A stretch of 64,000 nucleotides of DNA from Amphritea pacifica (GTDB lineage: Bacteria > Pseudomonadota > Gammaproteobacteria > Pseudomonadales > Balneatricaceae). The translations under genes were made by a program, and so were the position numbers. How positions within the stretch are numbered: position 1 is the first letter of the stretch; every line of letters starts with the position of its first letter. The DNA lies in contig NZ_JAFFZO010000030.1 in the NCBI RefSeq assembly GCF_016924145.1, positions 1 to 64,000 on the forward strand, given 5' to 3'. Shown here in pieces: positions 7,664-15,786 of the stretch. A model generated the notes under the pieces. The model did not search any database, was not told where the DNA came from, and worked only from the letters and a program-made list of their open reading frames with translations.

Positions 7664-8536
7664 ATGCTGCAACGGATACAGAACATCCCGCTGGGATTAC
7701 GCTTTATGCTGCTCTCATCGATGGGCTTTGCGCTGATGGGGGCCACGGTTAAAACAGTCAGTCAGTATGGTATTCCACTGATGGAGATCGTCATCGCCCG
7801 GGCGCTGGTGTCCCTGATCATCAGTTATGCTGACGTCAGGCGTAAACGGATTCCGGTCTGGGGGCACAATAAGTTGCTGCTCAGTGCCCGGGGTATTGTC
7901 GGCGCGGCTGCGCTGGTCTGTGTCTACTACTCCGTCACCACTCTGCCGCTGGCTGAGGCGACTATTCTGCAGTATATGCATCCGGTCTTTACCGCACTGC
8001 TGGCCTTTTTGTTGCTGGGTGAGCGGGTCCAGTTTTCCACCATGGTCTGTATCGTGCTGAGTATTACCGGGCTGGTGGTGATGGTGAAACCGGATCTTTT
8101 CTTTGCTGCCGAGATCGATTTGCCGCTGTTTAGCATTATGATGGCGTTGCTGGGGGCGTTTGGCAGTGCAGTTGCCTATGTGATTGTCAGACGGCTGAGT
8201 CAGACCGAAGACAGTTCGGTGATCATTCTCTATTTTCCGCTGATCGCGCTGCCAGCCGCTATCCTGTTGTCGGGTGGTGAACTGGTGGCTCCGGATGGTT
8301 ATGCCCTGATGTTGCTGATTCTGGTGGGGGTCTTTACGCAAGTCGGTCAGGTGGGGTTAACCAAGGCGATGCAGCATGAGGCGGCCAGTAAAGCGACCGC
8401 CTTTTCCTATATCCAGGTGGTTTTTTCGATTCTGCTGGGCTGGTTTATCTTCAGCGAACTCCCCTCACTCTGGACCCTCATCGGTGGTGGACTGATTGTC
8501 TCCGGCGCATTGGTGAATGTGCTCTGGAAACGCTGA
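7664..8536 (+). CDS. EamA/DMT-family transporter
   Basis: A 290-residue protein with about ten hydrophobic helices in two EamA repeats: the first includes SMGFALMGATVKTVSQYGIP and YYSVTTLPLAEATILQYMHPVFTALLAF, the second ALLGAFGSAVAYVIVRRLSQTE and AFSYIQVVFSILLGWFIFSELP. The order and the conserved LAEAT...PVFTALLA motif are typical of the drug/metabolite transporter superfamily, usually exporting small metabolites. The substrate cannot be told. It converges with znuB (1 bp between the genes). Confidence 0.88.
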   Translation: MLQRIQNIPLGLRFMLLSSMGFALMGATVKTVSQYGIPLMEIVIARALVSLIISYADVRRKRIPVWGHNKLLLSARGIVGAAALVCVYYSVTTLPLAEATILQYMHPVFTALLAFLLLGERVQFSTMVCIVLSITGLVVMVKPDLFFAAEIDLPLFSIMMALLGAFGSAVAYVIVRRLSQTEDSSVIILYFPLIALPAAILLSGGELVAPDGYALMLLILVGVFTQVGQVGLTKAMQHEAASKATAFSYIQVVFSILLGWFIFSELPSLWTLIGGGLIVSGALVNVLWKR

Positions 8537-8537
8537 G

Positions 8538-9329
8538 TCAGGCGACCTTGCGGAAAGGCAGGCTGTACAGCAGCAGGAACTGAAGCAGCGCAGCAACCAC
8601 CACCGAGGGGCCGGCGGGAGTATCAAACTGCATCGAAGCAAATAGTCCGAGAAGTACCGCGATAACCCCCAGAAAGCTGGCAATCACCGCCATCTGCTCT
8701 GGCGAGTTTGCCAGCCGGCGGGCGCTGGCGGCGGGAATGATGAGCAACGAAGTGATCAGCAGAATACCGACCACTTTCATGGCGATAGCGATCACCACGC
8801 CAATCAGCAGCATTAGTGCCAGTCGTATCCGGGCCACCGGTACGCCCTCTACCTGTGCCAGTTCCTCATTGATGGTGACGGCCAGCAGTGGATTCCAGAG
8901 TTTCCAGATCAGTAGCATGACGATGCCTCCGCCGCCGTAGATCCAGAACAGATCGGCGGGCGTGATCGCCAGCAGATCACCAAACAGGTACTCCATCAGG
9001 TCGACCCTGACGTCATCCAGCAGGGCAACGGCTACCAGACCCAGCGACAGGCTGCTGTGGGCCATAATTCCGAGCAGGGTATCGGTGGCCACCAGACGCT
9101 GTCGTTGCAGGCTGACCAGGATCAGCGCGAGGATGACGCAGCAGCTCACCACCGCCAGGTTGAAATTGATATCGAACAGCACGCCGACGGCTATCCCCAG
9201 CAACGCTGAATGGGCCAGGGTGTCACCAAAATATGCCATCCTCCGCCAGACGACAAAGGAGCCCAGTGGACCGGCCACCAGTGCTACGCCGATACCACCG
9301 AGCAGGGCCAGTAGCAGAAATTCAGGCAT
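8538..9329 (-). CDS. znuB: Zinc ABC transporter permease
   Basis: From ATG at 9329 the product is about 263 residues with seven to eight TM helices of the ABC-3 family (GPLGSFVVWRRMAYFGDTLAHSALLG and LLITSLLIIPAASARRLA are hallmark segments). It forms the membrane channel for Zn2+ delivered by ZnuA. The start codon overlaps the znuC stop as ATGA, so translation is probably coupled; a longer frame from 9347 is not needed. It is the last gene of the zur-znuC-znuB operon. Confidence 0.93.
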   Translation of the reverse strand: MPEFLLLALLGGIGVALVAGPLGSFVVWRRMAYFGDTLAHSALLGIAVGVLFDINFNLAVVSCCVILALILVSLQRQRLVATDTLLGIMAHSSLSLGLVAVALLDDVRVDLMEYLFGDLLAITPADLFWIYGGGGIVMLLIWKLWNPLLAVTINEELAQVEGVPVARIRLALMLLIGVVIAIAMKVVGILLITSLLIIPAASARRLANSPEQMAVIASFLGVIAVLLGLFASMQFDTPAGPSVVVAALLQFLLLYSLPFRKVA

Positions 9330-10117
9330 CAGTGGTGTCCTCCGCACGCGGTGTGGTCGCTTTCCTGTTTGTCAGGCAGTGGCAGGATATCGCCATGATT
9401 ATCATGGCGGTGGTTGTGGTGATGGCTATACAGCGCAAGATCTTCTGCGCCGGGTATGCCAAACAGTTCAATATAGGATGGGTCTGTACTGACCTGCTCG
9501 GGATGGCCGGAGCAACAGATATGATGATTCAGACAGATCACCTGATCGGTGGCCGCCATCACCAGATGCAGATCGTGAGAGATCATCAGTACCGCGCAGT
9601 TGTATTTATCCCGGATGCTGGCGATCAGTTTATACAGCTCGGTCTGACCATTGATATCCACCCCCTGGGCCGGTTCATCCAGTACCAGCAGCTCAGGCTT
9701 TCGCAGCAGGGCGCGTGCCAGCAGAACCCGCTGCATCTCCCCACCCGATAAGCTGTGGACCGATTGCTTCAGCAGGTTTTCGGCGCGCACCGACTGGAGC
9801 GCCTGGTGCCGGTCTGCTGTACTGGCAAAGGCTGCAGTTTTCAGAAACCGTTCCACTGTCAGGGGAAAGGTGGTATCGATGTGCAGCTTTTGCGGCATAT
9901 AGCCGATACGCAGTGTGGCTGACCGTTGAATAACCCCTTCAGTGGGTGTCAGAAGCCCCAGAACCGCTTTCACCAGGGTGGTTTTGCCAGCCCCGTTGGG
10001 ACCGATCAGAGTGGTAATTTCACCCTGCTTCAGGGCCATGGAGATATTGTCAATAACGGTGTTGTTACCAAAGCTGACGCTCAGACCGGATATCTCGACC
10101 AGGTTTGCCGGGTTCAT
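9329..10117 (-). CDS. znuC: Zinc ABC transporter ATP-binding protein
   Basis: A 262-residue ABC ATPase with Walker [10 protein letters not shown], signature LSGGEMQRV and Walker [11 protein letters not shown] followed by the H-loop MISHD. A His-rich C-terminal extension ([15 protein letters not shown] and HTACGGHH) is typical of zinc-importer ATPases. It powers ZnuB. It overlaps zur by 4 bp upstream and znuB by 4 bp downstream, so the three form one transcript under the Zur box at 10634. Confidence 0.95.
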   Translation of the reverse strand: MNPANLVEISGLSVSFGNNTVIDNISMALKQGEITTLIGPNGAGKTTLVKAVLGLLTPTEGVIQRSATLRIGYMPQKLHIDTTFPLTVERFLKTAAFASTADRHQALQSVRAENLLKQSVHSLSGGEMQRVLLARALLRKPELLVLDEPAQGVDINGQTELYKLIASIRDKYNCAVLMISHDLHLVMAATDQVICLNHHICCSGHPEQVSTDPSYIELFGIPGAEDLALYSHHHNHRHDNHGDILPLPDKQESDHTACGGHH

Positions 10118-10608
10118 AGCTGCTCCTGACAGTTGGGGCAGCGCCCCAGAATTTCGATACTTTCCTGATCCACCGAGAATCCGGCATCGCTGGCGACGCT
10201 TTGTATGCTGTCGTGCAGCTCGCTGGACTCCAGTTCAGCGGTAGTGCCACAACTCTGACAGATGAGGAAATAGCCTGAGTGGTTATGGTCCGGGTGGCTG
10301 CAACCGATAAAGGCATTCAGGGTGGCCAGCCGGTGTACCAGCCCCTGCTCCTGCAGGAAGTCCAGTGCCCGGTAGACGGTTGGTGGTGCCGAGTTAAATC
10401 CTGCTTTGGCAATGGCGGGCAGCAGATCATACGCGCCCAGCGGTTTATGACTTTGCCAGATAAGTTTAAGCACCAGCTCGCGGATTTTGGTGAGCCGCTG
10501 ACCGTTGGTCTGACACAGTGTTTGTGCTTGCTGCAAGGCCGTTTTAATGCAGCGGCTGTGGTCATGATCGGGCTGGTGGGCGATATTGCTGACGGATTCA
10601 GGAGCCAT
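10114..10608 (-). CDS. zur: Zinc uptake regulator (Fur family)
   Basis: A 164-residue Fur-family repressor: N-terminal winged helix ([24 protein letters not shown], then [20 protein letters not shown]), His-rich hinge ([17 protein letters not shown]) and a C-terminal CPNC pair near the end for structural zinc. It binds the palindrome in the divergent promoter when zinc is plentiful and shuts off znuA and its own operon. Zur heading the znuCB operon opposite znuA is a common gammaproteobacterial order. Confidence 0.94.
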   Translation of the reverse strand: MAPESVSNIAHQPDHDHSRCIKTALQQAQTLCQTNGQRLTKIRELVLKLIWQSHKPLGAYDLLPAIAKAGFNSAPPTVYRALDFLQEQGLVHRLATLNAFIGCSHPDHNHSGYFLICQSCGTTAELESSELHDSIQSVASDAGFSVDQESIEILGRCPNCQEQL

Positions 10609-10633
10609 AATAAAACCGGTTGATATATTAATT

Positions 10634-10646
10634 GTTATATTATAAC
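10634..10646. promoter_or_regulatory. Zur operator
   Basis: GTTATATTATAAC is a perfect 13-bp palindrome in the 72-bp gap between the divergent zur and znuA genes. It equals the core of the gammaproteobacterial Zur box (GTTATA-n-TATAAC). One operator here can control both transcripts. Confidence 0.88.
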
Positions 10647-10680
10647 TTTACGGCACTTCAATTAACAGTGGCTTCCTTCG

Positions 10681-11601
10681 ATGTTTTCCAGAATACCCGC
10701 AACATTTGTTCTTTTTTTGCTCAGTTTCTGTGCCATGAGCCTGCAGACCGCTAATGCCGGGCAGGTCCGGGTACTGGCCAGTATCAAGCCAATTCAACTG
10801 ATTGCACAGGATATGCTTGGCGGTCTGGCGCAGATCGGTGTGCTGCTGCCGCCGGGCAGTTCGCCCCATCATTACTCCCTTAAACCCTCTTCGATTGCGC
10901 AGATGCACGATGCGGATCTGTTTATCTGGGGCGGGCCGGAGCTTGAGTTGTTTCTGACGAAGACGGTGAGTCAGCTGGAGCACCCTGCCCTGGCGCTGCT
11001 TGAAGGGGGAGAGGCGCACCATCACGCAGAGGCGCAAACCGCTGACACTGAAGCGGACACTCACCATGATCATGACCATGGCGGCAGCGATCCCCATTTC
11101 TGGATGGCGCCTGAGCGGGCGCTGGCGGCTGCTGATCTGATTAAAGACCGGCTGGTGGACCGCTATCCGGAGAATGCGGCGCTTTATGAGCAGGCCTATA
11201 ATGACTTTGCTGCCCGGCTTGCAGTGACCGATCAACAGTTACAGCAACAGTTGAAAGCGGTGGGTGATACCGGTTTTTATGTGTTTCACGATGCTTTTGG
11301 CAGCTTCGTTACCCATTATCAGTTGAATCAGTTGGGCTATTTTACCGTTGATCCGGGACGCAAGCCGGGTGCCCGGCGGCTGAGTGAAATACGCACAGCG
11401 CTGGAAACTAACCAGGCCCGCTGTGTGTTTGTTGAGCCTCAGTTCAAAGCCCCGGTTGTGGACAGTCTGATTCGTGGTCTGGATATCCGGGTTGGACGGC
11501 TTGATCCCCTTGCAGTTGCCATCGATGTGGGCCCTGACGGATACAGCAATTATCTGCAATCACTGGCCGAGAGTTTCACTAATTGTCTCTCCGGTGAATA
11601 A
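10681..11601 (+). CDS. znuA: Zinc ABC transporter substrate-binding protein
   Basis: A 306-residue cluster A-I periplasmic binding protein with an N-terminal signal peptide ending near NAGQ. Zinc ligands sit in PGSSPHHYSLKPS, in the His/Asp-rich loop (about residues 117-138, rich in HH and HDHDH) followed by DPHFWM, in YVFHDAFG, and the late acidic VEPQF segment. It captures Zn2+ in the periplasm and hands it to ZnuBC. It is transcribed divergently from zur under the shared Zur box. Confidence 0.95.
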   Translation: MFSRIPATFVLFLLSFCAMSLQTANAGQVRVLASIKPIQLIAQDMLGGLAQIGVLLPPGSSPHHYSLKPSSIAQMHDADLFIWGGPELELFLTKTVSQLEHPALALLEGGEAHHHAEAQTADTEADTHHDHDHGGSDPHFWMAPERALAAADLIKDRLVDRYPENAALYEQAYNDFAARLAVTDQQLQQQLKAVGDTGFYVFHDAFGSFVTHYQLNQLGYFTVDPGRKPGARRLSEIRTALETNQARCVFVEPQFKAPVVDSLIRGLDIRVGRLDPLAVAIDVGPDGYSNYLQSLAESFTNCLSGE

Positions 11602-11627
11602 AAACGAAAAAAAGTAGTGGCGGACAC

Positions 11628-11656
11628 TTCACAAATGAAAAGGTCGTCTTTATAAT
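11628..11656 (+). promoter_or_regulatory. Sigma-70 promoter of the tRNA-Leu genes
   Basis: TTCACA (-35, 5 of 6 matches) and TATAAT (-10, perfect) are separated by exactly 17 bp. The -10 ends 16 bp before the first tRNA. The GC-rich GCGCTCC after the -10 resembles the discriminator of stringently controlled stable RNA promoters. Confidence 0.75.
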
Positions 11657-11672
11657 GCGCTCCTCTTTCGGA

Positions 11673-11759
11673 GCAGATGTGGTGGAATTGGTAGACACGC
11701 TAGCTTCAGGTGCTAGTGCCTTCACGGGCGTGGGAGTTCGAGTCTCCCCATCTGCACCA
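11673..11759 (+). tRNA. tRNA-Leu (anticodon CAG), copy 1
   Basis: 87 nt including an encoded CCA. Acceptor arms GCAGATG/CATCTGC pair fully, the D-arm is GGTGGAATTGGTAGACACG, the anticodon stem CTAGC/GCTAG closes loop TTCAGGT (anticodon CAG), a long variable arm follows (class II tRNA) and the T-arm contains GTTCGAGTC. It reads CUG leucine codons, abundant in this genome. Confidence 0.96.
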
Positions 11760-11838
11760 ATCGCTAATGGCGGTTGAGCTTCGAAAGAAAACGCTATTTT
11801 CATAGCAGGGGGACGCTCCTAAACGTAAAAGTTGATAC

Positions 11839-11925
11839 GCAGATGTGGTGGAATTGGTAGACACGCTAGCTTCAGGTGCTAGTGCCTTCACGGGCGTGGG
11901 AGTTCGAGTCTCCCCATCTGCACCA
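11839..11925 (+). tRNA. tRNA-Leu (anticodon CAG), copy 2
   Basis: Identical over all 87 nt to the copy at 11673-11759 and separated from it by a 79-bp spacer unrelated to tRNA sequence. It is probably co-transcribed from the promoter at 11628. The next 250 bp downstream hold no gene. Confidence 0.96.
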
Positions 11926-12177
11926 ACTTTATTTTCTCCGGTTTTATCGCTGTCCTGTTTCCCCTGAATGATTCATATTTCTTACAATCCAGACTTCAGC
12001 TCTCTGTTATAAGCATTTTTATGCGGTTTTTGTCTCGTGATGTCGCTCGCGTGTGTTTTAGGTATCGACTTTAAGCTCACTAAGTGGCATCGCAGGGTGT
12101 CCGGCTGTGTATCCGGCTGTGTATCCCGGTCATCGGTGTAACTGGGAGGGCTGTAACCGGCAAGGAAAAACTCAGGG

Positions 12178-12204
12178 CAAAAAAAAGGCCACTAAAAAGT
12201 GGCC
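12178..12204 (-). terminator. Intrinsic terminator of the small minus-strand gene
   Basis: On the minus strand GGCCACT-TTTT-AGTGGCC is followed by eight T residues, an excellent rho-independent terminator. It starts 19 bp after the stop of the small protein gene at 12224. The stretch 11926-12177 between the tRNA and this hairpin shows no gene. Confidence 0.85.
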
Positions 12205-12223
12205 CAAGGAGTCTCGTTTAGAC

Positions 12224-12421
12224 CTATACGGTCCCGAATGAACGAGTGCTGTTAAAACTTTTACGCTGGCGTTTCTTGGTCAGATTTTTCAGCCAGTGGC
12301 CCAGCGCTGTCAGCTGCTGAGCAAAATATTCGTTACGTGCCAGTTGACCCTGTCTTACATAGTAAGCGGTATCAACCATACCAAACTCATCAACTTTAAT
12401 ACCATGCTCATTTGTGTTCAT
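12224..12421 (-). CDS. Small hypothetical protein
   Basis: From ATG at 12421 this gives 65 residues beginning MNTNEHGIKVDEFGMVDTAYY, mostly helical, with a basic C-terminus (LTKKRQRKSFNSTR). The Tyr/Gln/Arg/Ala-rich central segment (AYYVRQGQLARNEYFAQQL) faintly recalls short RSP_7527-type proteins, but I cannot assign a family. A good ribosome binding site is not visible, so the start is uncertain; an upstream TTG at 12433 is also in frame. The strong terminator directly downstream supports a real transcript. Confidence 0.6.
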   Translation of the reverse strand: MNTNEHGIKVDEFGMVDTAYYVRQGQLARNEYFAQQLTALGHWLKNLTKKRQRKSFNSTRSFGTV

Positions 12422-12637
12422 GCTATGCACCAAAATAATTCATTAAACTGTCATATCGTTAAATGAATCAACCGGACTGGATTTAAGGAGCTTTTCCGGA
12501 GCTTTTCAGATTAAGCTATTATCTACAGTGCGTTGCGGTTGGATCATTGTTTCGTTGATGGTTATACTAAGGTCGCACTGCTTATAAAACAAACGACAGA
12601 TTTTCAGCTTAAGTGTGAAATAAATTCACTTATTGAG

Positions 12638-13558
12638 GTGTGTATCAGACGCTTACCCCCTTTGAACGCTCTGCGCAGTTTCGAATCGGCTGCCCGACTG
12701 GGCAGCTTCAACAAAGCAGCAGAGGAACTGTATGTCACTCCGTCTGCGGTGAGTCATCAGATTAAATCCCTTGAAGAGTATCTGGGGCTTAAACTTTTTC
12801 ATCGTGAAAAAAGACAGGTGCAGATCACCGTGGCCGGGGAAAAATATCTGGTCGCGGTGGGGCACGCCCTGGATGAGCTGGATGCGGCCACCCGTCGTCT
12901 GATCTCTGCGCCCAATACCAGCTCGTTAACCTTTGAAGCCCCGCCCGCCTTCCTGAGCCGCTGGTTAATGCCAAGGATTAAAGATTTTCAGGCACTCTAT
13001 CCCGATGTGGAACTGCGACTGAGTACCGGGTCGGTGAACCGCATCGACTTCGATCATTCCGATCTGGATATGGCGGTCTATTTCGGCGATCCGCCGGACG
13101 ATGATGATATTGAGGTACGGCTGGTGCACCGTTCGGTGGTGGTGCCGGTGTGTAGTCCGCGCAAGCTGGAAGAGCATCATATAGAAACACTGGCGGACCT
13201 GAGAAAGCAGACGCTGATTCATGTCACCAGCCGTCGTAATGAGTGGCAGCGTTTACTGCAAAAGGCCGGAATTTCAATGACCGGTGAGGAAAAGGGACTG
13301 TCATTTTCCAGCACTCAGCTGGCCCTGGGGGCCGCGCTGGAGGGGCTGGGGATCGCCCTGTCGGACAAGTCACTGATCAGTCGGGAGTTGCAGTATGGGC
13401 AACTGGTGGTTCCGGTGGAAGCGGAGCTGCTGACGGGGAAGGCGTTCTATCTGGTTTATCCGAAAGATCGTCAACTGACGTATGGCATGCGAATCTTTCG
13501 TGAGTGGTTGTTGCAGGTGATGGGGCTGCCTGATCAGGAAGAACCAGCCTCTGGCTGA
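12638..13558 (+). CDS. LysR-family transcriptional regulator, GcvA-like
   Basis: The product carries the GcvA-type N-terminus RRLPPLNALRSFESAARLGSFNKAAEELYVTPSAVSHQIKSLEEYLG (winged HTH), followed by a two-lobed effector domain. I place the start at GTG 12638 (306 residues, family length); the open frame extends 35 codons further upstream but that part resembles nothing. GcvA-like members control amino acid or antibiotic-resistance genes. The neighbouring genes face away or end convergently, so the target is unknown. Confidence 0.85.
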   Translation: MCIRRLPPLNALRSFESAARLGSFNKAAEELYVTPSAVSHQIKSLEEYLGLKLFHREKRQVQITVAGEKYLVAVGHALDELDAATRRLISAPNTSSLTFEAPPAFLSRWLMPRIKDFQALYPDVELRLSTGSVNRIDFDHSDLDMAVYFGDPPDDDDIEVRLVHRSVVVPVCSPRKLEEHHIETLADLRKQTLIHVTSRRNEWQRLLQKAGISMTGEEKGLSFSSTQLALGAALEGLGIALSDKSLISRELQYGQLVVPVEAELLTGKAFYLVYPKDRQLTYGMRIFREWLLQVMGLPDQEEPASG

Positions 13559-13592
13559 TCTGAAAACGGACTGTGCACCGTCGGCGCTGCCG

Positions 13593-14708
13593 TTAAAGCA
13601 GCGCTGTCAGATGGTTATCCCAGGCAGCTGTAAACCCCAGCGGCAGTCTCTCTGTGGTGCCGTGCTCGAGATTGTAGCGAACACAGCGGCCAGTGCCGGC
13701 GCTGATAATAAACTCGGCAGGGCTGTCTGTTGCTGCCAGGCCGCACCCGTCGCGACTGCGGATCGAGGAGATGAACTGGTTTTTCTGCAGGTCCCAGAAT
13801 GTGATCAGCCCCCCGCGGGGGGCGGATACCGCAGCGAAGCGGCCGCTGTGATCGCAGCGGGCACTACCGCAGTAGTCTTTCATCGCCAGATTAACCGGAT
13901 CCGGAGCGCGCAGCAGCTGAAGTGCTTCGCCGGGCCGGTGAACCCCCACCAGTGGCAGGTTGTGTCCGGGGGCCCCCTGATACTGCAACGCAATAACGGT
14001 GGTGCCCTGGTGGTTGGTATCAATATGGCGGATGCTTAACTGATGCTGTGCAGCAGGCAGTTGCTGCTGCTCCAGGCGGTTGCCGCTGCGCAGATCCAGA
14101 CGTACCAGGGAGGGCTGCATGCTATCCAGATTAAGTTTCTCCCTGCCGTGGTCCGGGTGGGTAAGAATACCGCCATTGGCCACGGTGAGCACTGCGCTGC
14201 CGGGTTGCTGAACCAGTTCGTGGGGCCCGATCCCATAGCTGGGGTAGTCCGCAATGATGGCGTAGTCTTGCGCCATGGCCCGGATAACCACTCTGCCCTG
14301 CCCGCTGTTGATCTCATTTTCGGTGGTGATCAGCCAGCGCCCGTCATCCGAGAAGATGCCATGACCAAAAAAGTGTCGTCCACGGTCCGCGATAATGCGT
14401 TTAACCAGTCGCTGCTGCTGGTAATCGACAATATCGATAAAAGTGCCGGGACGTCGTGCGATGCAGGCCAGTAGCGGCAGCTGCGGGTGTACCTCGGTAT
14501 GGTGTGCCCGCGCCGGTAGTATATGATCCAGCATCAGCTCTCCCTGCTGGCCGATCAGGTACAGGTGGTAGTGTCCGTCTCTGCCTTTGGCGGCGGCGGC
14601 AAACATCGCTGTCGCGTTTGCCGTGGCCGCTTCAGCCAGAGCCAGGCGCGGCAGTAATATCGCGCTACCCAGCAACTGACAGAAGCGGCGGCGGTTAATC
14701 TCCATCAC
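13593..14708 (-). CDS. DUF1513 Tat-exported beta-propeller protein
   Basis: About 371 residues. The N-terminus MEINRRRFCQLLGSAILLPRLALA is a twin-arginine signal, so the protein is exported folded. The remainder has WD-like propeller strands (for example RHFFGHGIFSDDGRWLITTENE, YGIGPHELVQQPG, FAAVSAPRGGLITFWDL) characteristic of DUF1513. It is the last gene of the four-gene imelysin operon and overlaps the imelysin-like gene upstream. A periplasmic role in iron handling is inferred from context only. A 7-bp hairpin (13584-13604) covers the stop codon but lacks a T tract. Confidence 0.85.
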   Translation of the reverse strand: MMEINRRRFCQLLGSAILLPRLALAEAATANATAMFAAAAKGRDGHYHLYLIGQQGELMLDHILPARAHHTEVHPQLPLLACIARRPGTFIDIVDYQQQRLVKRIIADRGRHFFGHGIFSDDGRWLITTENEINSGQGRVVIRAMAQDYAIIADYPSYGIGPHELVQQPGSAVLTVANGGILTHPDHGREKLNLDSMQPSLVRLDLRSGNRLEQQQLPAAQHQLSIRHIDTNHQGTTVIALQYQGAPGHNLPLVGVHRPGEALQLLRAPDPVNLAMKDYCGSARCDHSGRFAAVSAPRGGLITFWDLQKNQFISSIRSRDGCGLAATDSPAEFIISAGTGRCVRYNLEHGTTERLPLGFTAAWDNHLTALL

Positions 14709-15786
14709 GGCTGTTAAACCCCAGTTGAATATCCAGTGTTATCATTTCAGCGCTGAGCTCACGGTCAAGCAGTTGCAGAGAGTCACTGAGCTGCAGCAGC
14801 TGGCTGACCGTATCGGGTTGATTCAGGCTGATGACGAGTGGGGCCTGCACTGCCCTGAGTTGCCGCTCAAGCGTGGTGAACAGCGTGCTGATATTGTCTG
14901 CCTGAGCCGCTCTGCCCTGCTCCCTTAACAGCGTGTCGACACTGTGGCTGGTGCCGGAATAGAGCTCACTGAGACTGGCTATATTGAGCTGTATATTGCG
15001 CAGGGAGCGCTGGCTGCGCCAGGATTCCAGGCGATGGGGCCGAACCTGTTCACCGCCGTTCAGTGGGCGGAGAATTTTCTGGTCACGGATCGCTTCAAGG
15101 GGCTCAATCAGTGACTTCATCATATCCACTGCGGCCTCCTGGTGGTTTTCATAGTAGCTCTCTTCACTGCCCGCTGTGGCTATTGAATGACGATAGTCAT
15201 CGCGCCATTCGGCCAGTGTGGCGTGGCTGTTTTCGGCAATATAAGCCGCGATAGTCTGCGTTAGCTGGCACCGGTAGCTATGGTTTTCAAAGTCCGCCAG
15301 GGTGCCGCTGAACAGCAGACGCTCCAGTGCCGGCAATCCTTTGACCCCGATACTGGCTTTGTAGAGATAATCGATCGACAGGGTTTGCGGATCCTGTTGT
15401 TGCAACAGCAGGCTGAGCTGTTTACCGATGAGGTTTTTCCGGTCAGGCCAGAACTGCATGCTGAAGTTGCGCATCAGGGTTTCAATCGGGCCGAACTGGA
15501 TATGTTGCACCGCCTGCCAGGCATCCATGGTCTGCTGAAAATCCTTTTGTACCTGGTCAAACCCGTCCTGATCTGGTTGCTGGCACAGGGCTGCTGTGCT
15601 GGCTGACAGCTGGGTAGTGCTGTTCTGCAATGCCTGGTAGCGGGGGAGTATGTGTTCCTCTACCAGACTGTGATTAAGGGTTTTCCACTGCTGCTGCGAC
15701 GGCGCTGCATGAACGATGCCGACCGCCGTGAACAGCAGGGATATACCCAGCAGCAGCGGCCACAGAGGGCTAGGTGCTGACTTCAT
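14695..15786 (-). CDS. Imelysin-like periplasmic protein
   Basis: 363 residues with a signal peptide (hydrophobic core WPLLLGISLLFTAVGIVHA). It is related to the imelysin/peptidase M75 fold: a long helical protein with the VQHIQFGPIETLM segment where family members carry their metal motif. The canonical GxHxxE is absent, unlike in the first imelysin of the operon, so metal binding may differ. It overlaps the DUF1111 gene by 4 bp (ATGA). The family is linked to iron uptake. Confidence 0.82.
   Translation of the reverse strand: MKSAPSPLWPLLLGISLLFTAVGIVHAAPSQQQWKTLNHSLVEEHILPRYQALQNSTTQLSASTAALCQQPDQDGFDQVQKDFQQTMDAWQAVQHIQFGPIETLMRNFSMQFWPDRKNLIGKQLSLLLQQQDPQTLSIDYLYKASIGVKGLPALERLLFSGTLADFENHSYRCQLTQTIAAYIAENSHATLAEWRDDYRHSIATAGSEESYYENHQEAAVDMMKSLIEPLEAIRDQKILRPLNGGEQVRPHRLESWRSQRSLRNIQLNIASLSELYSGTSHSVDTLLREQGRAAQADNISTLFTTLERQLRAVQAPLVISLNQPDTVSQLLQLSDSLQLLDRELSAEMITLDIQLGFNSRDGD

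Noticed and set aside
11579-11891. Short minus-strand frames over the two tRNAs, partly identical to each other
   Set aside because: Their similarity comes only from the duplicated tRNA-Leu sequence read backwards.
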